DNA of 64,000 nucleotides from Acinetobacter sp. Marseille-Q1618 (GCF_902809855.1 NZ_CADDWJ010000001.1:744001-808000); one strand, 5' to 3'. Positions 44,983 through 54,321 are shown, counted from the stretch's first letter. Notes: a model not told the origin generated them from the letters alone. Program-made: numbers and translations.

Positions 44983-47634
44983 ATGACCGACCAACGAAGT
45001 AATAAAGCTGATGTCTTGCTACAACATACCCAACGTTATCAATCTGGACGTCTGACTATATTTTTAGGCGCTGCACCAGGTGTAGGTAAAACTTTTGCGA
45101 TGTTGGTTCGTGCGCACGAGTTAGCTTTGCAAGGCATCAATATTGTGATTGCTTATGTAGAAACTCATGGGCGGGTTGAAACAGAAAATTTGATCACAGG
45201 TTTAACAGTCATTCCACGTAAAATAATTAACTATCAAGGTCATCAACTTGAAGAGATGGATTTAGACGCAGTATTGGAGAGAAAACCGAGTATTGTACTA
45301 GTTGATGAATTTGCACATACCAATATGCCCGGCAGTCGGCATGAAAAACGTTGGCAAGATATTAATGAATTATTGGATGCAGGTATTGATGTTTTTACCA
45401 CGATGAACATTCAGCATTTAGAAAGTCTAAATGATGTCGTGTATCAAATTACAGGGATCCGTGTAGCTGAAACTGTGCCTGATCGAGTGTTTGAGCGAAT
45501 ACGAGATATTCGCCTAATTGATTTGCCTGTGAATGAATTACTAGAACGGCTAAATCAGGGCAAGGTATATGTGCCTGAGCAAGCACAACAAGCATTACAG
45601 CGTTTTTTTAATCACTCCAATTTAACCGCTTTACGTGAGCTTGCGATGCAAACAGTCGCTAGTCATGTGGATAGTGATGTTCGAGAAAGTTTTGCAGTGC
45701 ATGGTATCGCACCAATTCCATTAAAAAATCATATCTTGATCATGATAGAAGGGAATGGGCATGCTGAAGCATTGGTTCGAGCAGGTTGCCGTATTGCAGA
45801 GCATCGTTTAGCACAGTGGACAGTTATAACATTTTCCAAAGCACCGAATCTACAAGCACAACCAGAAACAATACAAAGCCGAGAAATTGAAAGCGCTTTT
45901 AATTTGGCGCGTCAATTGGGGGGGATGACAGACGTTTTATATGGTCAGCAACATGCGCATACACTGTACGACTATGTTATGGATCACGGAATTTCAACGC
46001 TAGTTTTGGCACAAAGTTCCTCACAAAAGACATGGTTTCATTTTAAGCCAAATCTCGTTGAGCAGATTTTAAAACGGCAACCGAGTTTTGAACTCAGCAT
46101 TGTACCAATTGTATCTGAGCATCGGCAGCAAAATTTTATTCCACAACAAGGAGCTTTTTTAACCTTTAGAGAAACTTCGTATGTATTGCTGACTACAGCA
46201 ATCAGTATCGTCATTGCCAGTTTAGGAGAGAAATATCTTGGTATTGAAGAGCTTTCAGTTGTTTTTATTACTGCAGTAGTTTTTGTTGCATCTAAAACTC
46301 GCATGATTGCAGCCGTATTTTCAGCTCTTTTATTTTTCTTAGCGTATAACTTTTTCTTTATTTCACCGAAATTTACTTTGCAAATTTCAGCACATCAAGG
46401 CGTGATCACGGTGGTGGCTTTTCTTGGTGCAGCCTTGATTGCCAGTCGTTTAGCATCCCGCTTACGTGAACAGGTAACAGCATTAAAAGCAGCCAATAGT
46501 TATAACAGTATTATGCAGGATTTGGGACAAAAACTTTCAGTTGCCGTAGATCTTAGACAAGTACAAGACATTGCCAAAAGGAGTCTAAGCAAAAATTTAA
46601 AAGCTCAAATATGCTTATATTGTCCCGAAGCTTCAGATGCAAAAGCTATTTTAAAACAACTTACTGATAAGGAAAGAATTTCATTAGAATGGACATTTAA
46701 AAACTTACAAGCTTCAGGTCGTTTCACGCAAACTTTAACTGAAAATGCTTGGTGGTTTTTGCCTTTACTTGCCTCTAAACAATGTCTAGGTGTTATTGGC
46801 ATTAAATTCTTACATGACCAAACCATTCTCAGCACTGAGCAAAAGTGCTTGGCAGAGGCAATGGTTGAATATATTGCACAAGCCATTTCTCGTACACAAT
46901 TAGCCAAAGCGTTGGAAGCTGCTAATGTAAGCTCAGAAACTGAAAAATTGCGTTCAGCACTCTTATCTTCGGTTTCACATGACTTACGCTCACCTTTAGC
47001 TTCAATGATTGGCGCTGCAGATACATTGACTCATTATCGACATTCGATGGATGAACAAGATCAAAATAGCCTTTTAGAAGCGATTCATTTAGAAGGTGAG
47101 CGTTTAGATCGTTATATCCAGAACTTACTTGATATGACTCGTTTAGGGCATGAAGGTTTAAGTTTAAAACGTGATTGGATTGGTGTGGATGAATTGGTAG
47201 GTTCTGCTGTAAGACGCTTGCAACGCTATATGCCGCAAGCCATTATTGAAGTGTATTTGCCTGAGCAATCTCTAAATTTATTTGTTCATGCCGCATTAAT
47301 TGAACAAGCCATTTTTAATGTTTTGGAAAATGCAGCAAAATTTTCACCAGAGCAACAAGCTGTTATTGTTGAGGTAATAAAAATTAATGATAATGAAATC
47401 GAGATTTCAATCAGTGATCAAGGTCAGGGCATCCCAGAGCATGAACGAGATCGGATTTTTGATATGTTTTATACCATGGAGCGAGGAGATCGTGGTCAAT
47501 ACGGTACAGGATTGGGACTAACTATTGTCAAAGCGATTATCGGCGCACATATGGGGAAAATTAGCGCATCATCTGCAAAGAATAATCACGGCACATGCAT
47601 CCGAATTACATTACCAATTCAGCAGATTACATAA
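44983..47634 (+). CDS. kdpD: Osmosensitive potassium channel histidine kinase KdpD
   Basis: An 883-residue sensor kinase. It has the N-terminal KdpD domain with Walker A GAAPGVGKTFAML and DEFAHTNMPGSRHEKRW, a USP-like domain (about 245-365), four membrane helices (about 395-500), a GAF-like region, the phosphoacceptor H-box SSVSHDLRSPLASMIGA and an ATPase domain with the N box ENAAKFSP and G box GTGLGLTIV. It senses potassium limitation and phosphorylates KdpE. A REP-like element and about 160 bases separate it from kdpC, so it may have a second promoter. Confidence 0.96.
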   Translation: MTDQRSNKADVLLQHTQRYQSGRLTIFLGAAPGVGKTFAMLVRAHELALQGINIVIAYVETHGRVETENLITGLTVIPRKIINYQGHQLEEMDLDAVLERKPSIVLVDEFAHTNMPGSRHEKRWQDINELLDAGIDVFTTMNIQHLESLNDVVYQITGIRVAETVPDRVFERIRDIRLIDLPVNELLERLNQGKVYVPEQAQQALQRFFNHSNLTALRELAMQTVASHVDSDVRESFAVHGIAPIPLKNHILIMIEGNGHAEALVRAGCRIAEHRLAQWTVITFSKAPNLQAQPETIQSREIESAFNLARQLGGMTDVLYGQQHAHTLYDYVMDHGISTLVLAQSSSQKTWFHFKPNLVEQILKRQPSFELSIVPIVSEHRQQNFIPQQGAFLTFRETSYVLLTTAISIVIASLGEKYLGIEELSVVFITAVVFVASKTRMIAAVFSALLFFLAYNFFFISPKFTLQISAHQGVITVVAFLGAALIASRLASRLREQVTALKAANSYNSIMQDLGQKLSVAVDLRQVQDIAKRSLSKNLKAQICLYCPEASDAKAILKQLTDKERISLEWTFKNLQASGRFTQTLTENAWWFLPLLASKQCLGVIGIKFLHDQTILSTEQKCLAEAMVEYIAQAISRTQLAKALEAANVSSETEKLRSALLSSVSHDLRSPLASMIGAADTLTHYRHSMDEQDQNSLLEAIHLEGERLDRYIQNLLDMTRLGHEGLSLKRDWIGVDELVGSAVRRLQRYMPQAIIEVYLPEQSLNLFVHAALIEQAIFNVLENAAKFSPEQQAVIVEVIKINDNEIEISISDQGQGIPEHERDRIFDMFYTMERGDRGQYGTGLGLTIVKAIIGAHMGKISASSAKNNHGTCIRITLPIQQIT

Positions 47635-47691
47635 AGTGAAGTAAGATCAAAATCGGTAAGTCTTAGTTATCTAGTTGTGTAAGGAGTAAAA

Positions 47692-48408
47692 ATGTCCGAG
47701 CAAAATGCCTCAGCGAGTTCCATGACGCATATTTTAATCATTGATGATGAAACACAGATTCGTAAGTTTTTAGATATTGCGCTGCGAGCACAAGGTTATA
47801 AAACATTATTGGCAGAAAATGGACAAAAAGGCTTAGCTTTATTGGCATTACAAGGTGCTGATTTAATTATTCTTGATCTTGGTTTACCTGATTTGGATGG
47901 CTTTGAAGTACTTGAGGAGTTGCGAATATGGTCAAAGACACCTGTGATTGTACTTTCTGTACGCGCGGATGAGGAAGAAAAAGTAAAATTACTAGATGCA
48001 GGGGCAAATGACTATGTGACTAAACCATTTAGTGTGCAGGAGTTAATGGCAAGAATACGTGTTTTATTACGACAATTTCAACATGCAACTGTTGAAACAT
48101 CATTTTTTGACGATGGTGTTCTAAAAATTGATTTTACACAAAGACAAGTTTTTCTAAATCAACAGCTTATTTCACTTACCCGCAAAGAATATCAATTATT
48201 AAGTTTATTGGCTCAACATAAAGGGCAGTTGATAACTCAACCACAGATTTTAAAAGATCTTTGGGGACCATCACATCAGGAAGATACTCATTATTTACGA
48301 ATCTTGGTAGCTAAGTTACGTGCCAAGCTGAATGATAATGCGGTGCATCCTAAATACATCGTGACAGAGCCTGGTATTGGGTTAAGGTTTTTGAATGTGT
48401 CAGCTTAG
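47692..48408 (+). CDS. kdpE: Response regulator KdpE
   Basis: A 238-residue OmpR/PhoB-type regulator. Receiver domain: acidic DDE in IIDDETQIRK, phosphoacceptor Asp in ILDLGLPDLDGFE, TKPF lysine near 111. The C-terminal winged helix follows from about residue 135 (LTRKEYQLLSLLAQHKGQ). It activates kdpABC transcription after phosphorylation by KdpD. AAGGAG lies upstream of the ATG, and 57 bases separate it from kdpD. A dyad-rich element follows in the spacer. Confidence 0.96.
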   Translation: MSEQNASASSMTHILIIDDETQIRKFLDIALRAQGYKTLLAENGQKGLALLALQGADLIILDLGLPDLDGFEVLEELRIWSKTPVIVLSVRADEEEKVKLLDAGANDYVTKPFSVQELMARIRVLLRQFQHATVETSFFDDGVLKIDFTQRQVFLNQQLISLTRKEYQLLSLLAQHKGQLITQPQILKDLWGPSHQEDTHYLRILVAKLRAKLNDNAVHPKYIVTEPGIGLRFLNVSA

Positions 48409-48463
48409 TATAGTTATTAGTGGTAATTTGAAAGATAATATCAAAGAGATTCATGTTGCCGAG

Positions 48464-48496
48464 CTGTGACACCAGTAGCGACTGCGTAGGTCACAG
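48464..48496. repeat. Nested hairpin element after kdpE
   Basis: CTGTGAC (48464-48470) pairs with GTCACAG (48490-48496), and an inner CAGT/ACTG (48473-48476, 48481-48484) closes an AGCG loop. It looks like a dispersed intergenic repeat and lacks a T run, so it is probably not a plain terminator. Confidence 0.45.
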
Positions 48497-48616
48497 TCTT
48501 GGATATCTTATTTAACATAATATACATTATGCGAAATCCTTACTATAAAAACTAAACGATCTTACAATTATCATCCATAATCATGAATTAAATGCCACAC
48601 TCATTAAAACCAGATA

Positions 48617-49489
48617 TTAATGATGGATCAAATTTTCCCAGACCAGTTGTAAGTTTGGATTACGATTAATTTTACTTTTTAAAATATAAATCTCCTGAGT
48701 GAAATAAAAATTCGTATCACCAATAATTTTTAACTTATTTTGCTTAATTTCATTATTCACTACATTTCTCGGTAACCATGCAATGCCCAACCCTTGCAAA
48801 ACAAGCTCTTTTAAATCAAGTGCATTGTCTGTTTCATATAAAATTTTATAATCTAATGATTGAATAATTTTATCGACATACTTACGTAAATACGCCTTTG
48901 AACCATAAGTTAATAACGGTAAATGTTGATCATTTTTTAAATCATAATTTTGTTCAGTTGTACATACTGGAATAATTTCCATTTCACCCAATTTACGGTA
49001 TGTAATCAAGCTATTGTCTAGTGAATTAAGCAAGGTTGTATCTGCATAACAAATTAAAAAATGACAAATGCCCTCTTTTAAATTTTTCAGTCCTTCTCCG
49101 ACATTATTGGTGGCAATTTCAAGATGAAAATCTTTCAATTTTTCAGGTAAATATTTAACAACTTGAGAAAAATAATTCGACATTAATGAGTGTGAAACTG
49201 AAAATTTAATAATTTTATCTTGTGTATTGAGCTTGTTTAACAAACTTAGAGTGAGATCGAGTTGATCTTTAATGTTTTTGGCTGTTGATAAAAGCACTTG
49301 TCCAACTTCATTAAATTCAATATTTTTGCTATTTCTGACTAAAATTTCTTGTCCTAAATCCAGCTCAATTTGTTGGATTCTTCGTGTAAAAGCGGATTGG
49401 CTCACAAAGCGATGTTCAGCAGCTTTTGAAATAGATTTCATATCATCTAGTGCCAAAATATCTTCAATCCAGCGAATATCTAAACTCAT
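48617..49489 (-). CDS. LysR-family transcriptional regulator
   Basis: A 290-residue regulator with an N-terminal LysR winged helix-turn-helix (ALDDMKSISKAAEHRFVSQSAF is split here: ALDDMKSISKAAEH, then RFVSQSAFTRRIQQIE) and a periplasmic-binding-protein-like effector domain from about residue 90. It is divergent from aspA, with a perfect palindrome between them (49526-49542). It probably controls aspA and itself, possibly in response to aspartate or a related dicarboxylate. Confidence 0.88.
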   Translation of the reverse strand: MSLDIRWIEDILALDDMKSISKAAEHRFVSQSAFTRRIQQIELDLGQEILVRNSKNIEFNEVGQVLLSTAKNIKDQLDLTLSLLNKLNTQDKIIKFSVSHSLMSNYFSQVVKYLPEKLKDFHLEIATNNVGEGLKNLKEGICHFLICYADTTLLNSLDNSLITYRKLGEMEIIPVCTTEQNYDLKNDQHLPLLTYGSKAYLRKYVDKIIQSLDYKILYETDNALDLKELVLQGLGIAWLPRNVVNNEIKQNKLKIIGDTNFYFTQEIYILKSKINRNPNLQLVWENLIHH

Positions 49490-49525
49490 TTCTATTTCAA
49501 CAATCTGCTTAAAATAACAATATTA

Positions 49526-49542
49526 TATGCAAAATTTGCATA
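49526..49542. promoter_or_regulatory. Perfect palindrome, candidate LysR operator
   Basis: TATGCAAA-A-TTTGCATA is a 17-base perfect palindrome containing the LysR-type T-N11-A pattern. It lies midway in the divergent lysR-aspA spacer. A half-site TTTTGCAT recurs near 49555. Confidence 0.65.
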
Positions 49543-49618
49543 CATTTTTTATTTTTTGCATTAGCCAGACGAAATTTTTAATTTTATGCTTTTATTAAAT
49601 CCTCATTGGACAATGTTC

Positions 49619-50959
49619 ATGTCTCATCATCGTTTAGAATCAGATTTACTTGGTCAAAAACAAATTCCCGCTCAAGCTTATTATGGTATACAAACCTTAA
49701 GAGCATTAGAAAATTTCAATTTAAGTTCAACTAAACTTTATCATTTTCCTTTATTTATCAAAGCACTTGCAATGGTTAAATTGGCATGTGCTGAAGCGAA
49801 TCACAATACCGATAAACTTTCTTCAGAAAAGTTAAAAGCCATTCAATTTGCATGCAATGAATTAATACAAGATCGTTATCATGACCAATTCCAAATTGAC
49901 ATGTTACAAGGTGGTGCAGGTACTTCGACCAATATGAATGCCAATGAAGTCATTGCTAATATTGGTTTAGAGTTTTTAGGCTATGCAAAAGGTGAATATA
50001 AACATTTGCATCCAAATAATGATGTCAATATGTCACAGTCCACCAACGATGTTTATCCAACTTCAATCAAATTAGGCTTGTTACTAAGTTTGGAAAAATT
50101 AACGCAACCCTTTAATGAACTGGTAGAAAGCCTTGCACAAAAAGGCATTGAGTTTGCCAATATCGTTAAAATGGGACGTACACAATTACAAGATGCTGTA
50201 CCGATGACACTTGGACAAGAATTTTCAGGTTTTTCAGCCACTTTAAAGAAAGATATTGAAAAAATTCTAGACATTTCTTCTGAAACATTATGCTATGTAA
50301 ATCTAGGCGGTACTGCGATCGGTACAGGTATTAATGCTTCAGAACAATATAAGAAAAATGCACTTTCTGTACTTTCTGAAATTACGCATAGACCTATGAT
50401 GAGTGCGCCACATTTGATCGAAGCAAGTTCAGACATGGGTGATTTTGTATTGCTTTCAGGGTTATTAAAACGGACTGCAACAAAATTATCCAAAATTGCC
50501 AATGACTTACGTCTACTTTCGAGTGGTCCACGCACAGGTATTAATGAGATAAATTTAGAGCCTCGCCAACCAGGCAGCTCAATCATGCCTGGTAAAGTAA
50601 ATCCTGTGATTCCTGAAGCTGTGAATATTGCCTGTTATCAAATTATTGCCAATGATTTAGCGATTACACTTGCAGCAGAATCTGGTCAGTTACAACTCAA
50701 CGCAATGGAACCTTTGATTGCACTTAAGTTATTTGAATCAATTGATCTGTTAGAAAAAACTGTAAAAATGTTCAAAAATTACTGTATTGATAGCGTGACT
50801 GCAAACGCATCACACTGTAAAAATTTAGTGGATAATTCTATTGGTATTATCACTGCATTAAATCCCTATCTTGGCTATGAAACTACGACACGGATTGCAA
50901 AAGCCGCGAACGAAACAGGCAAAAGTATTCTTACTATCATTGAAGATGAAAGCTATTAA
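49619..50959 (+). CDS. aspA: Aspartate ammonia-lyase, C-terminus lost by a frameshift
   Basis: A 446-residue member of the aspartase/fumarase superfamily that converts aspartate to fumarate and ammonia. The start aligns with the family's MSxxxRxExDLLG; GRTQLQDAVPMTLGQEF and the signature loop GSSIMPGKVNPVIPE are intact. The frame stops at 50957-50959 after EDESY, about 19 residues early. Reading on in the next frame from 50953 gives LLSKQSLDDIFSIKNLVNF and a stop at 51012, which is the expected aspartase tail. One base is missing, most simply an A in the GAAAGC at 50948-50953. Earlier in-frame ATGs at 49586 and 49613 have poorer spacing. Confidence 0.9.
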   Translation: MSHHRLESDLLGQKQIPAQAYYGIQTLRALENFNLSSTKLYHFPLFIKALAMVKLACAEANHNTDKLSSEKLKAIQFACNELIQDRYHDQFQIDMLQGGAGTSTNMNANEVIANIGLEFLGYAKGEYKHLHPNNDVNMSQSTNDVYPTSIKLGLLLSLEKLTQPFNELVESLAQKGIEFANIVKMGRTQLQDAVPMTLGQEFSGFSATLKKDIEKILDISSETLCYVNLGGTAIGTGINASEQYKKNALSVLSEITHRPMMSAPHLIEASSDMGDFVLLSGLLKRTATKLSKIANDLRLLSSGPRTGINEINLEPRQPGSSIMPGKVNPVIPEAVNIACYQIIANDLAITLAAESGQLQLNAMEPLIALKLFESIDLLEKTVKMFKNYCIDSVTANASHCKNLVDNSIGIITALNPYLGYETTTRIAKAANETGKSILTIIEDESY

Positions 50960-51012
50960 GTAAGCAATCTTTGGATGATATTTTTTCGATTAAAAATTTA
51001 GTAAATTTCTAA
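50953..51012 (+). other. Out-of-frame remainder of aspA
   Basis: This stretch, in the frame shifted from the main aspA frame, encodes the missing 19 C-terminal residues and ends at TAA 51010-51012. Confidence 0.8.
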
Positions 51013-51030
51013 ATGTGCTATAAAACCAAT

Positions 51031-51063
51031 AAAGGGAAAATGCTTTGGTGTTTTCCCTTTTTA
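51031..51063. terminator. Terminator of aspA (possibly also serving the UDG-like gene)
   Basis: AAAGGGAAAA (51031-51040) pairs perfectly with TTTTCCCTTT (51051-51060), followed by T. It lies between two convergent genes. Confidence 0.88.
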
Positions 51064-51083
51064 TTTTTAATTTAAACTAAAAA

Positions 51084-51674
51084 TTATAACAAAATAATTT
51101 CTTTAAAAAACTGTTGATATACTTTGGCTTTTTCCGTCAATGCTAATGGATAAGCACGTGATGACGATGGCATACGATATAAAGTAATTTCTCGTTGATC
51201 AAATACGGTATGCACTGCATGACCAATTTGCGGCTTGTCAGTGTCTTCTGGCATAGACAACATCAAAGTATCTGTAGCTTTATCTCCAGTAGTCATGATG
51301 TTATTACATTCAGGCATTTGATCTAATAATTGTTTTAAATCTGTGGCTGTTTCGATCTGTAGAAATTTATCCGAAGCATTACCCTTTAAACGAATCACTT
51401 GGTATGCCGTATCAAATATTGCGATGCCCTTTTCATTTAAAAAATCACGTATTTTATCTTCTTTAAAATTTTTATTGGGCAAATCTAAAAAATGCTCTTT
51501 ATCTTGAAAAAAGACTAAGCCAAAGATTCTCCACATATCATTTTGATAATTCGGATAATAAAAATCCATTTTCCAACGCGTTTTTGGTGGTGGAAAGCTA
51601 CCGAGCATCAAAAGCTTAGCATTTTTAGGTAAAAATGGTTCTAAAGGATGGGTTTCTATCAAACTGTCTGTCAT
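51084..51674 (-). CDS. Uracil-DNA glycosylase superfamily protein (HDG/UDG-like)
   Basis: A 196-residue glycosylase-fold protein. Motif 1 is LGSFPPPKTRWKMDFYYPN, followed by NDMWRIFG; motif 2 is YRMPSSSRAYP. This arrangement fits the UDG/hypoxanthine-DNA glycosylase group that removes deaminated bases. The catalytic residue of classical family 1 UDG (Asp in GQDPYH) is not present, so the substrate may be hypoxanthine, xanthine or uracil. It is divergent from hipA. Confidence 0.75.
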   Translation of the reverse strand: MTDSLIETHPLEPFLPKNAKLLMLGSFPPPKTRWKMDFYYPNYQNDMWRIFGLVFFQDKEHFLDLPNKNFKEDKIRDFLNEKGIAIFDTAYQVIRLKGNASDKFLQIETATDLKQLLDQMPECNNIMTTGDKATDTLMLSMPEDTDKPQIGHAVHTVFDQREITLYRMPSSSRAYPLALTEKAKVYQQFFKEIILL

Positions 51675-51722
51675 TGAACAATATTTTTAAGTGACTACTT
51701 GGTTAGTCTAACATATTATTGA

Positions 51723-51794
51723 ATATCTATTATTTTATTATAATAAATAGATATAGTCTTTATTTCTTGTATAAATCCATTATAATAGATTTAT
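51723..51794. promoter_or_regulatory. Candidate HipB operators upstream of hipA
   Basis: Two perfect inverted repeats: ATATCTATT (51723-51731) with AATAGATAT (51746-51754), and ATAAATC (51771-51777) with GATTTAT (51788-51794). The second reaches the hipA start codon. Their placement suits autorepression of the toxin-antitoxin operon. Confidence 0.5.
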
Positions 51795-53088
51795 GAATAC
51801 TTATTGTACAATTCAGATTTTTAATCAACAACAATGGCAAGACTGTGCAATTGTTGAATTATTAGATGCTTCGAGCTTAGGTTGGGAAGCCAAGACACGC
51901 ACATCTTATCTTTTTGAGTATGCAATTTCACATATGGATCAGCGTGACGCATATGCTTTAAGCTATCATTTTCCTGTCAATGTACAAAGTCAAAGTTTGA
52001 ATACTTGGCCAGCATTTTTAATAGATTTATTGCCTCAAGGTTTTGGGCGTAAAGAGTTATTACAACAACTTAATTTTCCTGAAAATGCACAGCAGCAGGC
52101 AGATTGGGCATTATTAAATTCGGGTGCAAGTAATCCGATTGGAAACTTACGAATTAAAGAAGCACATGAATGGCTACAAGCCAATTATCCCAATACGATT
52201 AAGGGATTTACGCTACAAGAAATCATTGAAAGAAAAGAACATTTTATTGAGTCTCTTGCATCTTTTGGTTTATTTGTAGGTGGTTCTTCTGGGGTACAAG
52301 GTGAATGGCCAAAGCTGCTCCTTACTCAAGCCAAAGATGATTTATTTTATTTAGATCATACACTTGTGGATGATCAAGCTAAAAAGCACTGGTTGGTAAA
52401 GTTTAGTCGTGGCCAAGATTTACGACTAGAAAAAATTTTAACGCAAGAAGCGCTGTATATGAAAATTGCGCAGTATTTACAATTAAATGTTTATCAAGAA
52501 TTGGAAATGCATGGGCGAACTTTATTTATTCCAAGGTTTGATCGTAAAATTGAAAATGGACAAGTGATACGTATTGCACAAGAAAGTATTGCTTCACTTG
52601 GGCAAAAAGCTGGATTTGGAGTAAAACTTTCACATAATCAAATCTGTGGCTTACTTATGGAAAGTTGCACTCATCCTGAAAGTCAAATTTTTGAATATTT
52701 AAAACGTGACCTTGCCAATGTTGCTTTGGGAAATAAAGATAACCATACACGCAATACTGCGATTCAAAGAAATGATCAAGGACTTATACAATTAACTCCT
52801 TTATATGATTTTGCACCGATGTGGTTACATCCTGATGGGATTGCCCGAGCGACACGTTGGGAACAAGATGATCATGGAGGCGCGCCGATTTGGCAATCTG
52901 TCATTGAGCAAGTTTCAGAGCTTTGTAAAATTGAAAAACAAAGGTTAATTGATATCTTTAAGCAACAGTTACCCTATTATCAAAATTTAATTGAATTTAT
53001 GCAAGAGCTTGGAATTGATCAAGAAATTATTAACAATAGCCAACCAAGGATTGAAAATATTTGTCAACAATTGAGTGAGTTATCATAA
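51793..53088 (+). CDS. hipA: HipA-family serine/threonine kinase toxin
   Basis: A 431-residue HipA-like kinase. The N-terminal Couple_hipA-type domain is followed by the kinase core: GGSSGVQGEWPKLLL (substrate/P-loop region), KHWLVKFSRG, the catalytic LGNKDNHTRN and the metal-binding YDFAPM. HipA of E. coli phosphorylates glutamyl-tRNA synthetase and halts growth. The target here is unknown. The antitoxin gene overlaps its stop by one base, and the order toxin then antitoxin is the reverse of E. coli. Confidence 0.9.
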   Translation: MNTYCTIQIFNQQQWQDCAIVELLDASSLGWEAKTRTSYLFEYAISHMDQRDAYALSYHFPVNVQSQSLNTWPAFLIDLLPQGFGRKELLQQLNFPENAQQQADWALLNSGASNPIGNLRIKEAHEWLQANYPNTIKGFTLQEIIERKEHFIESLASFGLFVGGSSGVQGEWPKLLLTQAKDDLFYLDHTLVDDQAKKHWLVKFSRGQDLRLEKILTQEALYMKIAQYLQLNVYQELEMHGRTLFIPRFDRKIENGQVIRIAQESIASLGQKAGFGVKLSHNQICGLLMESCTHPESQIFEYLKRDLANVALGNKDNHTRNTAIQRNDQGLIQLTPLYDFAPMWLHPDGIARATRWEQDDHGGAPIWQSVIEQVSELCKIEKQRLIDIFKQQLPYYQNLIEFMQELGIDQEIINNSQPRIENICQQLSELS

Positions 53089-53366
53089 TGGATAAACGTT
53101 TTAAGTCGCTCAGTCCGATTGAGCAGATGCAAAAAAGACAGGAAGTTTTGGATACCATAGAACAGCATCCTGAGTGGGAAATTTATCAAGTTGCAAAGTA
53201 TTTACGAACTGAATTAAGACTCACTTTGCCTGAAATGGCGAAAATTACCAAGATTGCTCCACAAACACTACAGAAAATTGAACAACCTGAGTCAAATCCT
53301 ACCTTAAAGTCTATTTTGAAGTTGTTAAATGCCTTTGGTTTGGATTTGATGGTGAAACGCAATTAA
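53088..53366 (+). CDS. hipB: HipB-like antitoxin (HTH_3/XRE)
   Basis: A 92-residue protein with a C-terminal XRE helix-turn-helix (LTLPEMAKITKIAPQTLQKIEQ, split as LTLPEMAKITKIA and PQTLQKIEQPESNPTL) that should bind the operators upstream of hipA. The N-terminal 40 residues form a helical extension with a QxxxEVLDTIEQHPEW pattern. It overlaps hipA by one base (TAATG), so translation is coupled. Confidence 0.85.
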   Translation: MDKRFKSLSPIEQMQKRQEVLDTIEQHPEWEIYQVAKYLRTELRLTLPEMAKITKIAPQTLQKIEQPESNPTLKSILKLLNAFGLDLMVKRN

Positions 53367-53472
53367 GGCTTTGCTAGAGCGATAAATATTTTCCTGAGCT
53401 ATAAATCTATCTCGAATTAACTTTTAACTCTATTACATTGCTGGCAGGTACAAAGTTAGATCTGATATTCCA

Positions 53473-54201
53473 TTAAAACATTAATCTGATTTTATTCGAC
53501 AATTCTTGTGCCCAAACTTGATAAATTTCTTTGCTAGGATGAAAACCATCCTCTGCCATTTGTAAGTTTAAAGCTTTAAAATGAGCCAAATCAAATTGAA
53601 TTAATTGATAATTCGCTTTTGCAGCAACAAACTCTGCAAGTTTTTTATTCATTTCACTTGAGTATTGTCCAAACAACCATCCCAACGGATTGGGCAATGC
53701 AGGAAATAAATGCATCGGTGGTACACCTGTCACCAAAACCATGTGTGGAGTAAACTTTCTTTCAATGGTTGCATAAAATATCTGCTGTTGCTGAAGCCAT
53801 TTTTTCGGTGAAATAAGTTTCGTCACATCATTTACGCCAATTGAAGTGATCACGACATCGAAATGTTGATGTTCAAGTTGTTGTGTGCGTTCTAAAACTT
53901 GTAGCGTTGTATCACCAGTTTTGGCTTCAAGTTGATACTGAATTTTAAAATCAGGTTGTAATGTAACAAGTAAAGCACCTAATAATGCATCTTGTTGCTG
54001 TGTAACGCCAACACCGGCAGCAGCAGAATCGCCTAAAATCAAAATTGATAACGGTTTTCCTTGACCAATACTGCCCTTTCGCATGCCTTCGGGTTCAGGC
54101 AAACGAAGTGTATTTTTTTTGACTTGGTAGCCTTGTATCAGTAATGACGGAATCAAACCGAATGTAATGAGTTTGAGTGGTAGCATAAGGATAATATTCA
54201 A
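53473..54201 (-). CDS. SGNH/GDSL-family hydrolase
   Basis: A 242-residue SGNH hydrolase. Block I ILGDSAAAGVGV holds the serine, GVNDV holds the block III asparagine, and DGFHPS holds the catalytic Asp and His. A hydrophobic N-terminal stretch (about residues 5-22) suggests a signal anchor. It is related to TesA-like lipases or thioesterases and acts on esters. The TTG start at 54201 is weak; the ATG at 54186 is an alternative. It is divergent from the SH3-tailed gene, with a CRP-like box between. Confidence 0.85.
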   Translation of the reverse strand: MNIILMLPLKLITFGLIPSLLIQGYQVKKNTLRLPEPEGMRKGSIGQGKPLSILILGDSAAAGVGVTQQQDALLGALLVTLQPDFKIQYQLEAKTGDTTLQVLERTQQLEHQHFDVVITSIGVNDVTKLISPKKWLQQQQIFYATIERKFTPHMVLVTGVPPMHLFPALPNPLGWLFGQYSSEMNKKLAEFVAAKANYQLIQFDLAHFKALNLQMAEDGFHPSKEIYQVWAQELSNKIRLMF

Positions 54202-54273
54202 TCATGGTCACGATATTGCCATGATTATACTGCTTAATTTTAATAAATACTGAATAGTCAATATATATGAGAT

Positions 54274-54321
54274 ATGCTTTTAAAGCATAGTATCTTTTCA
54301 TATAATGTGACAAATATCACA
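54274..54321. promoter_or_regulatory. Palindrome and CRP/Vfr-like site in a divergent promoter region
   Basis: TGTGA-CAAATA-TCACA (54306-54321) is an exact match to the CRP consensus TGTGA-N6-TCACA. It follows a TATAAT hexamer (54301-54306). A separate palindrome ATGCTTT-T-AAAGCAT spans 54274-54288, and a hairpin AATATCA/TGATATT lies at 54313-54330. Confidence 0.6.

Noticed and set aside
51723..53366. Part of a larger defence island
   Set aside because: Only a hipA-hipB pair is present; the flanking genes (UDG-like, SGNH, aspA) are not defence genes.
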